Shown: piece by piece, positions 26,366 through 36,045 of the stretch
How the letters are laid out: each line of letters opens with the position of its first letter
Numbering within the stretch: the first letter of the stretch is position 1
From: Geminocystis sp. NIES-3709
GTDB lineage: Bacteria; Cyanobacteriota; Cyanobacteriia; Cyanobacteriales; Cyanobacteriaceae
Length of the DNA stretch: 64,000 bases
Reading direction: 5' to 3'
Assembly: GCF_001548115.1 (NCBI RefSeq)
Contig: NZ_AP014821.1
Location: forward strand, 310,001 to 374,000
Notes under the pieces: generated by a model
The model's database searches: none
What the model was told of the DNA's origin: nothing
Seen by the model: the letters and a program-made list of their open reading frames with translations, nothing else
Made by a program: the position numbers and the translations under genes

Positions 26366-27280
26366 TTACCTCATTATTTCATAATCACAAACCCAAGGAT
26401 CAAGTTTAAATTCTGATTTTAAAAAATTAATAAAAGAAGTAATTTTGGCAGGATAAAAACGACTACGATGATAAACGGCGCAAATAGGAAATGATGTCGG
26501 CGGATAATCTTGTAATACAATCTTAAGATTACCTTGATAAATTTCATCACCAAACATCCACACTGGAGCAACAGCAATACCTAAACCTGATAAAATGGCC
26601 GATCGAATCGCTATCGAACTATCCGTTTGAAAATAGCCTCCAACTTTTACTTTAATAATTCCCTCTTTTCCTTGAAAATGCCATTCGTTGCCCGTTGCCA
26701 AATGAGTATAAACGATACAGTGATGATTAACTAAATCTTCCGGCGTTTGAGGTTCACCAGCTTGATCAAAATAGCTTTGTGTTGCTACAGTGATACGACG
26801 AGTTGTACCAATACGATTAGTAATCAGAGAATTATCTTGACGATCGCCGATACGAATTAAAAGATCTAAACCTTGTTCAATAATATTAACAAAATGATCC
26901 GCCATAACCAAGTCGATTTTGACATCAGGATAGGACTTGATAAAAGTATTTAAACGAGGGACAATTTGCATCTGTCCAAAAAGAACTGAGCAACCTAGCC
27001 GTAAAATTCCTCTTGCCTTTTCTTCTCCTCTCAGATTAGCCTCAGCCTCAGCAACAGTTTCCAAAATTTCCTGACAATACTGATAATATCTTTTGCCTTC
27101 TTCTGTTAAGTTTAAATTTGTAGTAGAACGAATTAATAATTGTACTCCTAAATATTTTTCTAAAGAGGCAATTTGTTTACTAATGGTTGGTTGTGTGGTA
27201 TTCTGTTCTCGCGCTACTGCTGAAAAACTATTCAAATCTACAGCTCTGACAAAGCTCTGCATACAGCTAATTCGATCCAT
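26366..27280 (-). CDS. LysR-family transcriptional regulator
   Basis: A 304-residue LysR-type regulator. It has an N-terminal winged helix-turn-helix (residues 5-62: MQSFVRAVDLNSFSAVAREQ ... QPTISKQIASLEKYLGVQLLIRST), a linker helix, and a periplasmic-binding-like effector domain (GILRLGCSVLFGQ ... SGLGIAVAPVWMF). The effector is unknown. It is divergent from the DUF2808 gene at 27405; the 124-bp intergenic region is the likely site of autoregulation and of control of that neighbour, by analogy with other LysR pairs. Confidence 0.92.
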   Translation of the reverse strand: MDRISCMQSFVRAVDLNSFSAVAREQNTTQPTISKQIASLEKYLGVQLLIRSTTNLNLTEEGKRYYQYCQEILETVAEAEANLRGEEKARGILRLGCSVLFGQMQIVPRLNTFIKSYPDVKIDLVMADHFVNIIEQGLDLLIRIGDRQDNSLITNRIGTTRRITVATQSYFDQAGEPQTPEDLVNHHCIVYTHLATGNEWHFQGKEGIIKVKVGGYFQTDSSIAIRSAILSGLGIAVAPVWMFGDEIYQGNLKIVLQDYPPTSFPICAVYHRSRFYPAKITSFINFLKSEFKLDPWVCDYEIMR

Positions 27281-27404
27281 CTTACATTATTGCTTCTTCC
27301 AAAATGGCATATAGCTTATTCTATTTTATCTACTTCTCAAACAAAGTTAAATAAATTACCATACCGTTATCCAATTTTGTTTAATTATTAAGGATTTTAA
27401 TACC

Positions 27405-27887
27405 ATGAACTTTCGTTTATTTGCTAGTTCTCTTTCTGCCTTGGCTATTTCCAGTACTTTTTTACCGATAATCACGCCCCAAGCACAAGCACAGATGATC
27501 ATGAGTTTTACTGTGCCTTTTATTTCTAATTCCGGTATTGCTGGAGCTTCAGGAGATACTCATTTTATTACTTTAGGGGTAACAGGATTTTCTTTAGAAT
27601 CAGCAACAATTTCTTTGCCTTTGGATATGGGGCGTTCAATTACGGCAAAAGTTTTAGATAGAAATGGAACAGAAATTCCTAGTACGATCGCATTAACGTC
27701 AGGAGCGGTGACAATTAATTTTGCTCAACCCGTAAAACCTGATAATTATGTGACCATAAGACTTTCGGGCGTAGATATGTCGAGAATGGGTGGTCGTGTG
27801 CTTTATCGAGTCAGTGCTAAACTACAGGAAATAGGAGAAGAAATCCCCATCGGTTCGGCAATGGTTAGATTAAAAGATCAAACTTAG
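27405..27887 (+). CDS. secreted DUF2808 protein
   Basis: A 160-residue exported protein. A Sec signal peptide spans about residues 1-28 (basic start MNFRLF, hydrophobic LSALAISSTFLPI, cleavage near AQAQ). The mature DUF2808 domain follows: TLGVTGFSLESATISLPLDM, and then VTIRLSGVDMSRMGGRVLYRVSA. DUF2808 proteins are common in cyanobacteria and of unknown function. Divergent from the LysR regulator. Confidence 0.85.
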   Translation: MNFRLFASSLSALAISSTFLPIITPQAQAQMIMSFTVPFISNSGIAGASGDTHFITLGVTGFSLESATISLPLDMGRSITAKVLDRNGTEIPSTIALTSGAVTINFAQPVKPDNYVTIRLSGVDMSRMGGRVLYRVSAKLQEIGEEIPIGSAMVRLKDQT

Positions 27888-28055
27888 ATACGTTCTAGCT
27901 TATTTGATGGTGTGTAATTTTATTTTGATTCAGAAAACCCTACTTATTATTTTCGGTTTACCGTCTTCTAACTAAAAAAAATTTATGACATTATAAAAAT
28001 AACAATAAAGATTAAATAAATAGTCATTAAATTAGTTATTAGGAGGCGATCGATT

Positions 28056-28529
28056 ATGTCTTTAGTTCGTTTTTATCCTTTATCTGACATTAATAGTTTA
28101 CATCGTCAAATGAATCGACTTTTTGATGAAATTACCTCTTGGGATAACCCTACTAATACTGTTTTAAAACCTGCGATCGAATTATTTGACAATCAAGATA
28201 GCTTGAGTTTAAAAGTTTTAGTACCCGGTATTGACAAAAAAGATCTCGATATTAGTGTTACCCGTGAAGCGGTAAAAATTAGTGGAGAATATCGTCATCA
28301 TGAAGAAAATAAAGAGAATGGTTACTATGTTTCCGAATTTAATTACGGTAAGTTTGAACGCACTATTAATTTACCTGTAGCCATTCAAAATGAAAAAGTA
28401 AGTGCTGATTATAAAGACGGAATTTTAACTCTAAATTTACCAAAAATTGAAGAAGTTAAAAACAAAGTATTTAAAGTTAGCTTACAGGAAAATACACAAC
28501 CTGCGTTAGAAGCAAACACCGCTCAATAA
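28056..28529 (+). CDS. hspA: small heat-shock protein (Hsp20/HspA)
   Basis: A 157-residue alpha-crystallin-type chaperone that holds unfolding proteins and protects membranes on heat stress. The alpha-crystallin domain spans about 45-140: PAIELFDNQDSLSLKVLVPGIDKKDLDISV, then ADYKDGILTLNLPK (the conserved A-x-x-x-G-x-L). A C-terminal extension ends VSLQENTQPALEANTAQ. A perfect AGGAGG lies 9 nt before the ATG. The leader upstream is AU-rich; a fold hiding the AGGAGG (RNA thermometer) is known for Synechocystis hsp17 but is not proven here. A terminator-like hairpin follows at 28639. Confidence 0.93.
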   Translation: MSLVRFYPLSDINSLHRQMNRLFDEITSWDNPTNTVLKPAIELFDNQDSLSLKVLVPGIDKKDLDISVTREAVKISGEYRHHEENKENGYYVSEFNYGKFERTINLPVAIQNEKVSADYKDGILTLNLPKIEEVKNKVFKVSLQENTQPALEANTAQ

Positions 28530-28638
28530 ATCTTTGTTGTGTTAAAGGTTAAGTTTTCAATCCATTTATTTTAATTAACCTAAGTGGATTCTGTAAACAA
28601 CCTCTCCTAACAATATTATTAATAGATATTTTTAAAAG

Positions 28639-28666
28639 TCCTTCTCTTTAGTCGAGAGAGGGATTT
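28639..28666 (+). terminator. candidate terminator after hspA
   Basis: TCCTTCTCT-TTAGTCG-AGAGAGGGA hairpin followed by TTTTACTTT, about 110 nt after the hspA stop. The stem has one mismatch or wobble and a short T-run, so it is moderate. Confidence 0.6.
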
Positions 28667-28722
28667 TACTTTAGATTCAAAATCATAGTATTTTAGTAAC
28701 CTTAAATAAATTAAAACGGTAA

Positions 28723-28806
28723 AATCAATTTTAGGAGTTTTAAAATCAATTCTTGTCACTATTCCTTCCCTCTCTTTACCGATAATTTTATGTCCCACTG
28801 AAGTTA
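28723..28806. repeat. partial MITE-like family A copy (inverted)
   Basis: TAAAATCAATT...TAAAATCAATTCTTGTCACT...CCTTCC...TTTACCGATAATTTTAT...ACTGAAGTT aligns with the reverse complement of the left part of the 26026-26219 element. The other end is not recognisable. It lies directly against a family B element beginning at 28808, so the family B insertion may have truncated or landed beside it. Confidence 0.5.
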
Positions 28807-28807
28807 A

Positions 28808-29047
28808 TTAGGGTTTGCTGAATAAATCAGAAGACTATTTTAAAATAAAGGGTTTAGACATAATACATGAACAAAAAAGTGCCCAGTTTTAGCAATTATT
28901 ACTAAAAAACCTAGCATTTTCACTTATTTTTCAAGAATTAGTTTGTTTGTATATATATTACACAGAACCTCAAAACCTTGATTTTTCATTATTTTACCTA
29001 AAACCTAACACCTTCCCTCATCAAAATACTTTTTCAGCAACCCCTAA
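28808..29047. repeat. MITE-like element, family B copy 2
   Basis: A 240-bp element with inverted ends TTAGGGTTTGCTGAATAAAT (left) and, read inward from the right, TTAGGGGTTGCTGAAAAAGT. The interior is close to 13964-14204, with shared blocks such as GTTTTAGCAATTAT, AAAAACCTAGCATTTT and CTAAAACCTAACACCTTCCC. It is non-coding and likely mobilised in trans by an insertion sequence with the same ends. Confidence 0.85.
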
Positions 29048-29196
29048 TTATATTGATATATTGAATTGCCTAGAGTAAATTTTAACTTATTGTCAAGGAG
29101 TATTAACCAGAAAAAAAATTCGTGTCAAGTAATTGCAACAAAAATTTACATAAGTTAATATAAAGGAGTAGTCAAGCAAAAAGGAGCTTGAAAATT

Positions 29197-29418
29197 ATGG
29201 CAATTTTAATTTCATTATTCATTATCGGTTGGTTAGCAGCTTCTCTCATTGGTACTCAAGCGTATTTCTTGGGAGAACAAACAAAACCCATTCATCAACG
29301 CAACTGGGATTCTGAATCTTTTGATCAATTAGCCAAATCATTTACTGGAAAAGATACTGATTATTTAGTAAGAATACCCGCTTACTCTATTGATGCTTAT
29401 AATGCAACTAAAAATTAA
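29197..29418 (+). CDS. small single-helix membrane protein (possibly Psb35-related)
   Basis: A 73-residue protein: one N-terminal transmembrane helix (MAILISLFIIGWLAASLIGTQAYF) then a hydrophilic domain with GEQTKPIHQRNWDSESF and a C-terminus VRIPAYSIDAYNA. The layout and the TKPIH-RNW-SESF pattern recall conserved small cyanobacterial proteins related to Psb35/Ssl2148, which associate with HliP-containing photosystem assembly complexes. That link is from memory and uncertain. ATG at 29197 is preceded by AAGGAG at -16 to -11; a TTG three codons earlier is less likely. A strong terminator follows. Confidence 0.6.
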   Translation: MAILISLFIIGWLAASLIGTQAYFLGEQTKPIHQRNWDSESFDQLAKSFTGKDTDYLVRIPAYSIDAYNATKN

Positions 29419-29477
29419 TTTCTGTTAGCAAATTGACTGACTCATAACAGTACATTTCTATTGTTTTTCATCGATCG

Positions 29478-29507
29478 AGGGGCTTGATATTTCAAGCCTC
29501 TTTTTTA
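29478..29507 (+). terminator. rho-independent terminator
   Basis: AGGGGCTTGA-TATT-TCAAGCCTCT followed by a T-run (TTTTTT). It lies about 60 nt after the small membrane protein gene, between it and the convergent Rre1-like gene. The hairpin is nearly perfect, with one extra G in the left arm. Confidence 0.85.
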
Positions 29508-29549
29508 TGTTGAATATGCAAAAAGTAAGACTTGTCAGTATTGGTAAAT

Positions 29550-30188
29550 TTACACTAACTCATTTTGAATTGCCCATCGAGATAATTCTGTGCGATTATG
29601 TAATCCTGTTTTGTTTAACATATTAGAAACATGACTTTCGATCGTTCTTTGACTAACTCCTAAAGCCTGAGAAATGTCTTTATTAGAAAATCCTTGGGCG
29701 ACTAAATCAACTACTTTTGTTTCTGTCGGAGTTAATTCGACACTTTTAGGTACTTGTATTCTGGGATAATTCTCTGTTTTGCGGGGATTACTACCCATTA
29801 AACGAACACTTTGATTAAGAGTAGATCGCACTTGTGCTACTAATTCATCAGGTTCAAAGGGTTTTACCATATATACATCAGCACCTTGAGTTAAACCTTT
29901 AATTCTATCTTTACTTTGTCCTTTAGCAGATAAAAAGATAACGGGAAGCCAATCTAAACGAGGATTTTGACGAATTTCTTGTACAAAGGTATAACCATCC
30001 ATTTCTGGCATCATGACATCACAGATAATTAAATCAGGAGTTTCTTTTTCTAATATTTTAATTGCCTCCATCCCTTGACTAGCGGTTAACACCTCATAAC
30101 CATTAAATTCTAAATAATCTTTCACTAACAGGATTAAATTTGGATCATCATCTATTAACAATAATTTTTTAGAGGGTATATCTTTCAT
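29550..30188 (-). CDS. NarL-family response regulator (Ycf29/Rre1-like)
   Basis: A 212-residue two-component regulator. The receiver domain spans 1-125, with acidic DDD pocket (LLIDDDP), phospho-acceptor Asp57 in DLIICDVMMPEMDG, and Lys of VKPFEPDEL. A LuxR-type HTH fills about 147-205 (LTPTETKVVDLVAQGFSNKDISQALGVSQRTIESHVSNML). The strongly conserved C-terminus and linker resemble Ycf29/Rre1 (Synechocystis Slr1783), a stress-gene activator paired with Hik34/Hik2 in that organism. Assignment to Rre1 is by resemblance; the family is certain. The ferredoxin gene 45 bp upstream is on the same strand. Confidence 0.85.
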   Translation of the reverse strand: MKDIPSKKLLLIDDDPNLILLVKDYLEFNGYEVLTASQGMEAIKILEKETPDLIICDVMMPEMDGYTFVQEIRQNPRLDWLPVIFLSAKGQSKDRIKGLTQGADVYMVKPFEPDELVAQVRSTLNQSVRLMGSNPRKTENYPRIQVPKSVELTPTETKVVDLVAQGFSNKDISQALGVSQRTIESHVSNMLNKTGLHNRTELSRWAIQNELV

Positions 30189-30232
30189 AGTTTTTCGCTG
30201 AGAGTCATTAGGGTTTTCGTCAATATCATCTC

Positions 30233-30628
30233 TTATTCTTCCACTATTTCCTCTATTTTTGAAAAAGGTAATGGATGTTGATGAAATAAATATTGCTCTA
30301 CTATTTTATTGCCTATTAGATGTTCTTGAATAATTTTTTCGATCGTGTTTGGAGTTGCATTCCGATACCATGTACCATCAGGATAAACTAATAATATAGG
30401 CCCTTCCACACAAACACGAAGACAATCTACTTTGGTACGAAAAATACAATAAGGATTTTCTACAGTAGGATGATCTAAATTTAACTCTTTTAATCTTTTT
30501 TTGAGATATTGCCAAGATTCTAGGCTATCCTCTTTAGAACAACATTTCGGTTTTGCTTGATCACAACATAAAAATACATGACGTTGAATGTGAGATAATC
30601 CTAAATTTTTAACGGATTCTTCGATCAT
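30233..30628 (-). CDS. thioredoxin-like [2Fe-2S] ferredoxin
   Basis: A 131-residue protein of the thioredoxin-fold [2Fe-2S] ferredoxin family: ligand cysteines in VFLCCDQAKPKCC (N-terminal pair region) and in RTKVDCLRVCVEGPILLVYPDGTWY. These proteins carry electrons in unknown cyanobacterial reactions. Its stop lies 44 bp before the Rre1-like regulator start, suggesting one transcript. Length is typical, with a non-conserved tail after YLFHQHPLP. Confidence 0.85.
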   Translation of the reverse strand: MIEESVKNLGLSHIQRHVFLCCDQAKPKCCSKEDSLESWQYLKKRLKELNLDHPTVENPYCIFRTKVDCLRVCVEGPILLVYPDGTWYRNATPNTIEKIIQEHLIGNKIVEQYLFHQHPLPFSKIEEIVEE

Positions 30629-30670
30629 AAGGGATAAATAATATACTTTAGAAATTAATAACTTGATTTT

Positions 30671-30885
30671 ACCTGAGTTCGATGTCTTAAACTTTCATTA
30701 ATAAGGGAAAAGGAGTGTTAATCAGACAAAATTTGTACGAATCATAGATATTAAATTTAATAAACAATTGAAATAAATAAATTATTGATAATTTTGAATC
30801 AATTATTATCACATTTCCCTATTGCTTGTTCCCTATTTCCTCCCTTTACTGATCATTTTATAGTTCATTCTTGCTGATTTACCTG
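30671..30885. repeat. diverged MITE-like family A copy
   Basis: Begins with ACCTGAGTTCGAT (30671-30683), exactly the inward-read right end of the 26026-26219 element. Its distal part (GAATCAATTATTATCAC, TTCCCTATT, CTCCCTTTACTGATCATTTTA) resembles the left part of that element in reverse complement. The far terminus is not clear. It occupies most of the 350-bp spacer between the ferredoxin gene and the FAD oxidase gene. Confidence 0.5.
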
Positions 30886-30978
30886 AGACAGCTATAAGAA
30901 AATTGCTGAAGATAGACAGAAAAAGTATAATAGATTAGATTAAGTAGAAAAATGATGATAAACTCTTCCTCACTTCAT

Positions 30979-32073
30979 CTAATTATCGATTAATTCCTTG
31001 ACAGATAAAGCGGTTGCGGGAGCTAATAATATGCCGTTGCGGTAATGACCCGTAGCTAAGATAATGTTATGGTAATTATCTAGTTTTTCAATGATAGGTG
31101 CAGATTTGCCTTCAGGTCTTGGTCTTTTTCCTGTCCATGATAACATGATTGGAGCAGAGGCTAAACTAGGACAAAATTCGATTGCTTTTTTTTGTAAATT
31201 CATCAATAACTCTTCATTGGGAATCAGTCGATCGAGATTATCAGGAAATTCAACAGTAGCACCTAACCATAACTCATCATTTCCCATTGGTACAATGTGA
31301 ATATCATTCCCAGTAATAACAGGAGAAAAATTATCTGGAGTTTGCCATCTTGGATGTTTAACTAATAATGCTTGTCCTAATACGGGTTTAACCGCTATAT
31401 TTGATCCTAAAGATTGTATCAAGGATGATGTACCCAATCCCGTCGCTAAAATTACCCAGTCGGCGGATAACGATCTATTTTCTAAATTAACTTCATTACA
31501 ATATCTGTTATTGCCTTCACCTATAGTAGTTAGACTAACCACTTTTTCCCCAAAAATACACTTTACTCCTCTTAAAGATGCACCTTTTACTAATGCCTTT
31601 GTCAGAAAAGTAGGATTTATTTGACGATCGCAAGGTGAATATACAGCACCTAACAAAAAAGATACATTAATTTCGGGGCAACGATTTCTTAACTCCTCTT
31701 GACTCCAAATAGAGAGATTATAGCCTTGAGTCGATCGAATATGAGCTAAATTTTCCCACTTTGTTAAATCATCATCAGAAAAAAGTAACTTAACTATCCC
31801 TTGCTGATTATAAGGAATTTCTAACCCTGTTATCGTTTCCAATTCAGGAATTAGAGTATCATATCTTTTGAGACTAATTTCCCTTAATCTCCATGCTTTA
31901 CCTTTAGTTTTATGGCTAATGATACCCATTAAAATACCTAACGCTGCGCCCGTTGCACCAGTGCCTGGATTTTTTTCATCAATCAGAGTAATATCTAAAT
32001 CAGGATACTTGCTTAATTCATAAGCGATCGTACTTCCTACAATACCACTACCAATAACAATAACTTTACTCAT
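30979..32073 (-). CDS. FAD-dependent oxidoreductase (DAO family, glycine oxidase/ThiO-like)
   Basis: A 364-residue flavoprotein of the D-amino-acid oxidase family. The dinucleotide-binding loop is VIVIGSGIVGSTIAYEL (GxGxxG). The second FAD motif ADWVILATGLGTS lies near residue 210, and the C-terminal flavin-binding block is ATGHYRNGILLAPATALSVKELI, typical of ThiO/glycine oxidase-like enzymes (GHYRNGILLAP). It may oxidise glycine or another amine for thiazole synthesis, but no thi gene is adjacent, so the substrate is inference. ATG at 32073 is used rather than the preceding TTG. Confidence 0.85.
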   Translation of the reverse strand: MSKVIVIGSGIVGSTIAYELSKYPDLDITLIDEKNPGTGATGAALGILMGIISHKTKGKAWRLREISLKRYDTLIPELETITGLEIPYNQQGIVKLLFSDDDLTKWENLAHIRSTQGYNLSIWSQEELRNRCPEINVSFLLGAVYSPCDRQINPTFLTKALVKGASLRGVKCIFGEKVVSLTTIGEGNNRYCNEVNLENRSLSADWVILATGLGTSSLIQSLGSNIAVKPVLGQALLVKHPRWQTPDNFSPVITGNDIHIVPMGNDELWLGATVEFPDNLDRLIPNEELLMNLQKKAIEFCPSLASAPIMLSWTGKRPRPEGKSAPIIEKLDNYHNIILATGHYRNGILLAPATALSVKELIDN

Positions 32074-32105
32074 CAATAAATTATAGATAATGAATAATTA
32101 ATATA

Positions 32106-32300
32106 ACCTGAGTTCGATACAATCTCAGTTCGACTGAAGAAAAATGATTAAGACGAGACAAGATAACCAGTGGAGAGGGGAAAAAATTCTCAATATTTGT
32201 ATATTTTTGAGAGAATTTTATTCATTCACAAGAAATATAATATACTTGTTTGCCTGTCAACGAGAGTCAGTCATCACCTATTTTTAGATCGAACTGAAGT
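32106..32300. repeat. diverged MITE-like family A copy or nested pair
   Basis: Starts ACCTGAGTTCGAT (32106-32118), followed at once by CTCAGTTCGACTGA (about 32124-32137), and ends GATCGAACTGAAGT (to 32300). The double left terminus suggests two abutting or nested copies. The interior is diverged and non-coding. The rest of the 32074-32736 spacer upstream of sasA is AT-rich with nothing recognisable. Confidence 0.5.
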
Positions 32301-32736
32301 AATATAGCATTCCTAGATCATTTGTCAGAATTTTAGATACTTTGAATTATTAAATTCTAATAGCTAATCGCTGACTGGTAATTAAACATAATTACTCCTC
32401 ACAACAATTGCATCAATATATTTTTCATGGTTTGCAATGTATGATAAAACAATTTATAATCTTCTCTGAGAAATAATGAAAAATTAGCACATTGAAGATA
32501 AAATTAATCTCAAACTAAGATAATATAAGATAAATAAAAAGTTGATCTCTATTAGTTTTTTGTCAAAAAACAGCTAATACTTTTTAATCATTTATATTGC
32601 ATTATCCATAACTTCATAGCTCTTAACAAGGTAAGAAAATCAACTTTCCTTTTACTTGTTGAAAGATTGAGTTATTCTAACTAATCCGTCTATGTAATTA
32701 AGAAAGACAGTGATTGTCAGACTTTGAGGTTTAGTC

Positions 32737-33906
32737 ATGTCTCTATCCCATAACGAATCAGAATTATTCCCCAATATACCAAGTATCAATAAAAATACGA
32801 ATCTTCAATTACTATTATTTGTTGATAATCGTCGTAGTTCACAAAAAAATGTTGAACAAATTAAAAATTATTTACAGAGTTTAACTGTCGATTATAGTTT
32901 TCAATTAGAAGTATTAGAAATTACTAAACATCCTCATTTAGTAGAACATTTTAAATTAGTCGCTACTCCAGCATTAGTAAAAGTTACTCCTCCACCTCAG
33001 CAAACTTTAGCCGGGAGTAATTTGACGGCACAACTACAAAAGTGTTGGTATAAATGGCAAAATTCTTTACAAGATAGTAATGTATCCTCATTTTCCAGTA
33101 ACGAATCAGCCTTTCAAACTTGTTTACCCTCCGTTGATTTAATTCACTTACAAGATGAGCTTTTTCAATTAAAACAAGAAGTTGATCAGTTAAAACAACA
33201 GATACAATTTAAAAATCAAATGTTGACGATGTTAGCCCATGATTTAAGAAGTCCATTAACAGCAGCGTCTATCGCCCTTGAAACCATAGAATTGGCACAA
33301 AATAGGCCTGATTATTGTGAGAATCGATCGTTATATAATCGACTATTTCAACAGGCTAAAAATCAATTTTTTATCATGAATAAAATGATCGCTCATTTAT
33401 TAAACTCTTCTAAAAGTATTAGTGGACAGTTAAATATCGTACCAAAAAAAGTCAATTTAGCAATGATTTCCGAAGAGATTATTCTTGATTTACAATCTAA
33501 ATTAAGAGAGAAAAAACAACATATTATTAAAGAAATACCTCAAGATTTACCATTTGTTTATGCTGATGAAAATTTGCTCAGACAAGTTATTATTAATTTA
33601 TTAGAAAATGCGATTAAATATAGTCCTTGTTCAGCCCCAATTGTTTTATCAATAATTCACAAAACTAGCCAAAAAATACAGGTAAGTATTATTGATATAG
33701 GTTCAGGTATTCCTGATACCAAAAAAGAGCGTATTTTCGAGGATCATTTCCGCTTAGAAAGAGATCAACAGAAAGATGGTTATGGTATTGGTTTAACTCT
33801 TTGTCGTCGTATTATTAATGCTCATTATGGACAAATTTGGGTAGATGATAATAGTAACAACAATCAAGGAAGTTGCTTTCGTTTTACTCTTCCCGTTTAT
33901 AACTAA
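32737..33906 (+). CDS. sasA: circadian clock sensor histidine kinase SasA
   Basis: A 389-residue kinase of the Kai clock output pathway. The N-terminal KaiB-like thioredoxin-fold domain (about 20-110: LQLLLFVDNRRSSQKNVEQIKNYLQSL ... LVATPALVKVTPPPQQTLAG) binds KaiC. A linker leads to the HisKA dimerisation helix with phospho-acceptor His168 (LAHDLRSPLT), then the HATPase domain with N-box LLENAIKYSP, G1 DIGSGIPD and G2 GYGIGLTLC. It autophosphorylates on KaiC and phosphorylates RpaA. No kai genes are in the window. It converges with dnaK. Confidence 0.96.
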   Translation: MSLSHNESELFPNIPSINKNTNLQLLLFVDNRRSSQKNVEQIKNYLQSLTVDYSFQLEVLEITKHPHLVEHFKLVATPALVKVTPPPQQTLAGSNLTAQLQKCWYKWQNSLQDSNVSSFSSNESAFQTCLPSVDLIHLQDELFQLKQEVDQLKQQIQFKNQMLTMLAHDLRSPLTAASIALETIELAQNRPDYCENRSLYNRLFQQAKNQFFIMNKMIAHLLNSSKSISGQLNIVPKKVNLAMISEEIILDLQSKLREKKQHIIKEIPQDLPFVYADENLLRQVIINLLENAIKYSPCSAPIVLSIIHKTSQKIQVSIIDIGSGIPDTKKERIFEDHFRLERDQQKDGYGIGLTLCRRIINAHYGQIWVDDNSNNNQGSCFRFTLPVYN

Positions 33907-33909
33907 AAA

Positions 33910-33957
33910 TTAATTGATGATGAGGTTTTTTGATAAAGATTTTGATACATCATTAAT
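33910..33957. terminator. inverted repeat between convergent sasA and dnaK
   Basis: ATTGATGATG (after sasA) and CATCATTAAT (overlapping the dnaK stop) form a 10-bp stem with one G-T or mismatch around a 27-nt loop containing TTTTTT. It could act as a weak bidirectional terminator; the loop is long, so confidence is low. Confidence 0.35.
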
Positions 33958-35962
33958 CAACGGTTTCATAATCTCCCGTGATAGTCTCATCTTTATCATA
34001 GTCGAAATCAAATTCGCTAGGATCTTCAGAAATCTGACTCAAGCCACTTAAAATCTCGTCCTCAATACTCTTAAAGTCATCATCACTGTCTAATTCTTCA
34101 TAAGCAGTATTATCTTTTTGTTCAAAACCACCGATAACAGTAGGATCTTGATTTGATTGATAGGCTTGAGCACCAATATTAACTACTAAGGTGCGAAAAT
34201 TCTTCATCAATTCCTCTACTTGTTTTACTGGTGTAGTAGGAGAATCGATCGCTTCTTCTAATTTTCGACGACTCAACTCAATATTATTTCTTAATTCATT
34301 ACTCACAAGATGAGGATTTTTGTCAAGGGTTAACTGATAGCTATACATCAAGCTATCCAATTGTTTCTTGATTTCCACTAATTCTAATCGACGACTATCT
34401 TCAGAGGCAAATCTTTCAGCCTCTTGTCTCATACTATCAATTTCTGAAGAACTTAATGCTCCCGTATTGGTAATGAGGATACTCTGTTCTACACCTGTAC
34501 CTTTATCCCTAGCAGATACTTTTAAAATACCGTCCACATCAATATCAAAAGATACCTCAATTTGAGGCACTCCTCTGGGGGCGGGGGGGATACCAGTTAA
34601 CAAAAATTTACCTAAACTCTTGTTATCCTTGATCATCGATCGTTCCCCTTGTAAAACATGGACTTCCACAGAACTTTGTCCATCAATAGCTGTAGAAAAT
34701 ACCTGTGTTCTACTGGTAGGGATAGTAGTATTTCTTTCTATTACTTTTGTGAACACTTCCCCTAAAGTTTCTAATCCTAATGATAAAGGAGTAACATCTA
34801 AAAGGAGTAAATTACGTACTTCTCCTCCTAAAACACCTCCTTGAACCGCTGCACCCAAAGCTACCGCTTCATCGGGATTAATTGATCGATCGATCGGCAC
34901 ACTGCTACCGAAATATTCCTCAATTTTTGCTGAAATAGCAGGAGTTCTAGTTGAACCACCAACTAACACAATACGGTTAATTTGTTCTTTTCTAAGACCT
35001 GAATCCTTTAAAGCCTGTTCCATAGGGTGAACAATATCATCAATTAAAGGACGAATCAAATCCTCTAATTGGGGACGAGACAACTCTAATTCTAAATGTT
35101 TAGGACCACTTTCATCGGCGGTAATGAATGGCAAATTGATGGAGGTTTCCATTAAATTCGATAATTCTATTTTGGCTTTTTCTCCTGCCTCTCGCAGACG
35201 TTGCAACGCCATTTTATCCGATCGTAAATCAATACCTTCTTGCTGATTAAACTTAGCAATTAACCAATCGACAATTACCGCATCAAAGTCATCTCCCCCC
35301 AACTGATTATTCCCAGAAGTAGAAACAACCTCAAAAATACCATTACCCAGTTGTAAAATGGAAACATCAAAAGTACCGCCACCCAAATCAAATACTAAGA
35401 CGAATTGATCTTCATCCTGTTTATCTAATCCATAAGCTAAAGCCGCTGCCGTTGGTTCGTTAATAATTCTCATTACCTCTAAACCAGCAATTACTCCGGC
35501 ATCCTTTGTTGCTTGCCTTTGAGCATCGGTAAAATAAGCTGGAACTGTAATTACAGCTTGAGTAACGGTTTCCCCCAAAAAAGTTTCTGCATCATTTTTT
35601 AACTTTTGCAGAATCATGGAAGAAATTTCTTGAGGGGTATAACTTTTACCTTGAATATCCACCGAAACCATGTTATCTTTTCCTCTAACACAGTTATATG
35701 TGACCCTACGACGTTCTCCTTCGGTTTCCTCCCATCTATGACCAATAAAACGCTTAATACTATAAACAGTATTTTCCGCATTAGTAACGGCTTGTCTTTT
35801 CGCTAATTGTCCTACCAATCTTTGATTCCCCTTCCCAAAACCCACAATACTAGGGGTGGTTCTTGAACCTTCTTGATTAGTTATGACAATAGGTTTACCG
35901 CCCTCTAAAACGGCGACGCAACTATTGGTTGTACCTAAATCTATTCCTATTACCTTTCCCAT
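33953..35962 (-). CDS. dnaK: molecular chaperone DnaK (Hsp70)
   Basis: A 669-residue Hsp70. The ATPase domain starts [22 protein letters not shown] and includes [14 protein letters not shown] and the actin-like [11 protein letters not shown]. The linker [15 protein letters not shown] leads to the substrate-binding domain. The C-terminal tail is long and very acidic ([15 protein letters not shown] ... [20 protein letters not shown]) and does not end in EEVD. It is 83 bp downstream of grpE on the same strand. Cyanobacteria have several DnaK paralogues; adjacency to grpE and the extended tail may mark the DnaK1 type, but I did not resolve this. Confidence 0.96.
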   Translation of the reverse strand: MGKVIGIDLGTTNSCVAVLEGGKPIVITNQEGSRTTPSIVGFGKGNQRLVGQLAKRQAVTNAENTVYSIKRFIGHRWEETEGERRRVTYNCVRGKDNMVSVDIQGKSYTPQEISSMILQKLKNDAETFLGETVTQAVITVPAYFTDAQRQATKDAGVIAGLEVMRIINEPTAAALAYGLDKQDEDQFVLVFDLGGGTFDVSILQLGNGIFEVVSTSGNNQLGGDDFDAVIVDWLIAKFNQQEGIDLRSDKMALQRLREAGEKAKIELSNLMETSINLPFITADESGPKHLELELSRPQLEDLIRPLIDDIVHPMEQALKDSGLRKEQINRIVLVGGSTRTPAISAKIEEYFGSSVPIDRSINPDEAVALGAAVQGGVLGGEVRNLLLLDVTPLSLGLETLGEVFTKVIERNTTIPTSRTQVFSTAIDGQSSVEVHVLQGERSMIKDNKSLGKFLLTGIPPAPRGVPQIEVSFDIDVDGILKVSARDKGTGVEQSILITNTGALSSSEIDSMRQEAERFASEDSRRLELVEIKKQLDSLMYSYQLTLDKNPHLVSNELRNNIELSRRKLEEAIDSPTTPVKQVEELMKNFRTLVVNIGAQAYQSNQDPTVIGGFEQKDNTAYEELDSDDDFKSIEDEILSGLSQISEDPSEFDFDYDKDETITGDYETVD

Positions 35963-36045
35963 AGTTAACAGTGATGGCGGTTTACTTTATATCAAACTAT
36001 TTTTATCTAATTATAGTCAGAAGGTGAAATTTTGCAATTATATTA

